Under the pieces are notes generated by a model. It had not been told where the DNA came from and did no database searches. It saw only the letters and a list, made by a program, of their open reading frames with translations. This document shows, one piece after another, positions 62,993 through 64,000 of a DNA stretch of 64,000 bases. Made by a program: the position numbers and the translations under genes. Every line of letters begins with the position of its first letter. The stretch's first letter is position 1. Location: positions 1 to 64,000 of the forward strand of contig NZ_FXTE01000001.1 of the NCBI RefSeq assembly GCF_900182615.1, read 5' to 3'. This DNA is from Ruegeria faecimaris (GTDB lineage: Bacteria; Pseudomonadota; Alphaproteobacteria; Rhodobacterales; Rhodobacteraceae).

Positions 62993-63717
62993 GGCCGCCG
63001 CCCTTGTCCGTGAACGATGATGATCGAGAAATACGGAGTGATCCCTTCGCAATTTTCCGACAATTTGCACACGCGTTGATTGGGCATCTGAGCGTATTCC
63101 ACGATCCAAGCACGGTCATACAAACCGGCCGTCTTCAGGGCCCGCTTCACTTTGTCTATATTGCGCCCGATCTTCATCACTACCAGCGCGTCGGTTTGGG
63201 CCATTCGGTGGGCCAGATCGTCTTCGGGCAATGTGCCGACCAGCACGGTCAATACGTCGTCTCCCCAGGTGATGGGGTCGCCGGTTGCGGTCCACGCGCC
63301 GGACATACCGGTGATCGCAGGCACGACTTCAACTTCAGCTTCGCCGCGTAGTCGATTGTAAAGATGCATGAATGATCCGTAGAAGAACGGATCACCCTCG
63401 CACAGGACCACCACGTCTTCGCCCTGATCCGACAATGTCTTCAGATGCGCGGCACAATCTTCATAAAACGCCGAGAGCAGCTCATTGTACCGCGGATCAC
63501 TCAATGGAATTTCTGTGGTCACGGGGTATTCCATCGGGAATTCCACCGCGCCTTCGGGGATCATGCCATTGACGATCTTGCGCGCCTGACCACTGCGACC
63601 CGGTTTGCGGAAAAAGGCCACGTGACGGGCAGTGCGCAGTAGGCGGTCAGCCCGGACGCTCATAAGGTCCGGATCGCCTGGGCCGAGGCCCACGCCGTAT
63701 ATCTTGCCCGCGTTCAT
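62989..63717 (-). CDS. cobI: Precorrin-2 C20-methyltransferase
   Basis: SAM-dependent methylation of precorrin-2 at C-20, the first committed step after SUMT. The 242-residue protein starts MNAGKIYGVGLGPGDPDLMSVRADRL, with VVVLCEGDPFFYGSFMHLYNRL and VEVVPAITGMSGAWTATGDPI. The ATG at 63717 overlaps the cobH stop by 4 bp; upstream in-frame sequence belongs to cobH. Confidence 0.94.
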   Translation of the reverse strand: MNAGKIYGVGLGPGDPDLMSVRADRLLRTARHVAFFRKPGRSGQARKIVNGMIPEGAVEFPMEYPVTTEIPLSDPRYNELLSAFYEDCAAHLKTLSDQGEDVVVLCEGDPFFYGSFMHLYNRLRGEAEVEVVPAITGMSGAWTATGDPITWGDDVLTVLVGTLPEDDLAHRMAQTDALVVMKIGRNIDKVKRALKTAGLYDRAWIVEYAQMPNQRVCKLSENCEGITPYFSIIIVHGQGRRP

Positions 63718-64000
63718 TCGGCGCGGCTCGCGATGGCGTTGATGGCTGCGACTGTGATGGCACTGCCGCCGAGGCGGCCCTTGACGATGCAGGACGGCAC
63801 AGGCTGCGCCTCCCACAGAGCGTCTTTAGATTCGACCGCACCGACAAAGCCCACCGGGCAGCCGATGATGGCCGCAGGGCGCGGGCAGTCGGGGTCTTCC
63901 AGCATGTTCAGCAGGTGGAACAGGGCGGTGGGCGCATTACCGATGGCCACCACGGCGCCTTGCAGATGCGGGCGCCACAACTCCAGCGCAGCGGCGGACC
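63714..64000 (-). CDS. cobH: Precorrin-8X methylmutase, 3' part
   Basis: Moves the C-11 methyl group to C-12 to form hydrogenobyrinate. Only the last 95 codons are inside the window and the gene continues past the right edge. Recognisable segments are LWRPHLQGAVVAIGNAPTALF, ECP-equivalent IIGCPVGFVGAVESKDAL and GRLGGSAITVAAINA. The catalytic His lies off the window. It overlaps cobI by 4 bp and starts the visible run of leftward cob genes. Confidence 0.93.
   Translation of the reverse strand, partial: SAAALELWRPHLQGAVVAIGNAPTALFHLLNMLEDPDCPRPAAIIGCPVGFVGAVESKDALWEAQPVPSCIVKGRLGGSAITVAAINAIASRAE

Noticed and set aside
1-64000. Insertion sequences, prophage, CRISPR arrays, tRNA or rRNA genes
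   Set aside because: No transposase-like frame, regular short repeats, attachment duplications or cloverleaf-like intergenic segments were seen; the gaps are short and the genes are all of housekeeping or accessory metabolic type.

Overview
The window reads as a stretch of conserved chromosome from a marine Rhodobacteraceae (Roseobacter-group, Ruegeria-like) bacterium. The basis is recalled family resemblance, not a search: roseobacter-type NAD kinase, a fused MrpAB antiporter subunit, propionyl-CoA synthetase, the aerobic cob cluster, opgCGH, and dense GC-rich operons joined by ATGA overlaps. I see no insertion sequence, prophage, tRNA, rRNA or CRISPR array.

Layout. 0-9.2 kb: the start of glyA, nadK, a possible small gene with its own palindrome and terminator (1078-1296), an amidase, prpE, maeB, then a membrane protein paired with a VOC-cupin-cupin protein. 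9.3-13.8 kb: a nucleoside salvage operon cdd-deoA-deoB-add-upp. 13.8-17.5 kb: a degenerate M48-like membrane protein, an EamA transporter coupled to a small sulfotransferase, and a lone Hint-domain protein. 17.5-25.3 kb: a leftward fatty-acid beta-oxidation block (merR, acyl-CoA dehydrogenase, ribbon-helix-helix protein, GST, thiolase, cupin, FadJ) with a second MerR gene. 25.4-31.6 kb: two hotdog thioesterases and a MATE exporter facing an arsC/pyrD/DUF1330/DUF952 operon, then a periplasmic 5'-nucleotidase.

31.6-43.2 kb: a TPR-sulfotransferase, an SRAP-type DNA-repair protein, mnmH and a selD fused to a flavin oxidoreductase (tRNA selenouridine synthesis), with selD directly behind the Mrp Na+/H+ antiporter operon. 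43.4-50.7 kb: a rhodanese and an esterase facing the osmoregulated periplasmic glucan genes opgC-opgG-opgH and a TTC38-like TPR protein. 50.9-55.2 kb: a CaiB-type CoA-transferase with an acetolactate-synthase-like ThDP enzyme, DUF302, DUF1636 and a His-rich metal-binding candidate. 55.2-64 kb: cbtBA behind a cobalamin riboswitch, and the aerobic corrin-ring operon cobH-I-J-L-E-M-B-A-F with cobK inserted in the opposite orientation.

How it works together. Three themes recur: short-chain and long-chain acyl-CoA metabolism (prpE, maeB, fad genes, thioesterases), with repeated TGACG/CGTCA inverted repeats and TTTGCAAA elements nearby; nucleotide salvage (5'-nucleotidase, deo/cdd/add/upp, pyrD); and cobalt/cobalamin supply. 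The most unusual local structures are the cobL/cobK start codons that overlap on opposite strands, the putative small gene at 1144-1254, the pseudo-M48 protein, the cysteine-less Hint protein, and hairpins that bracket small genes or mask a ribosome binding site.
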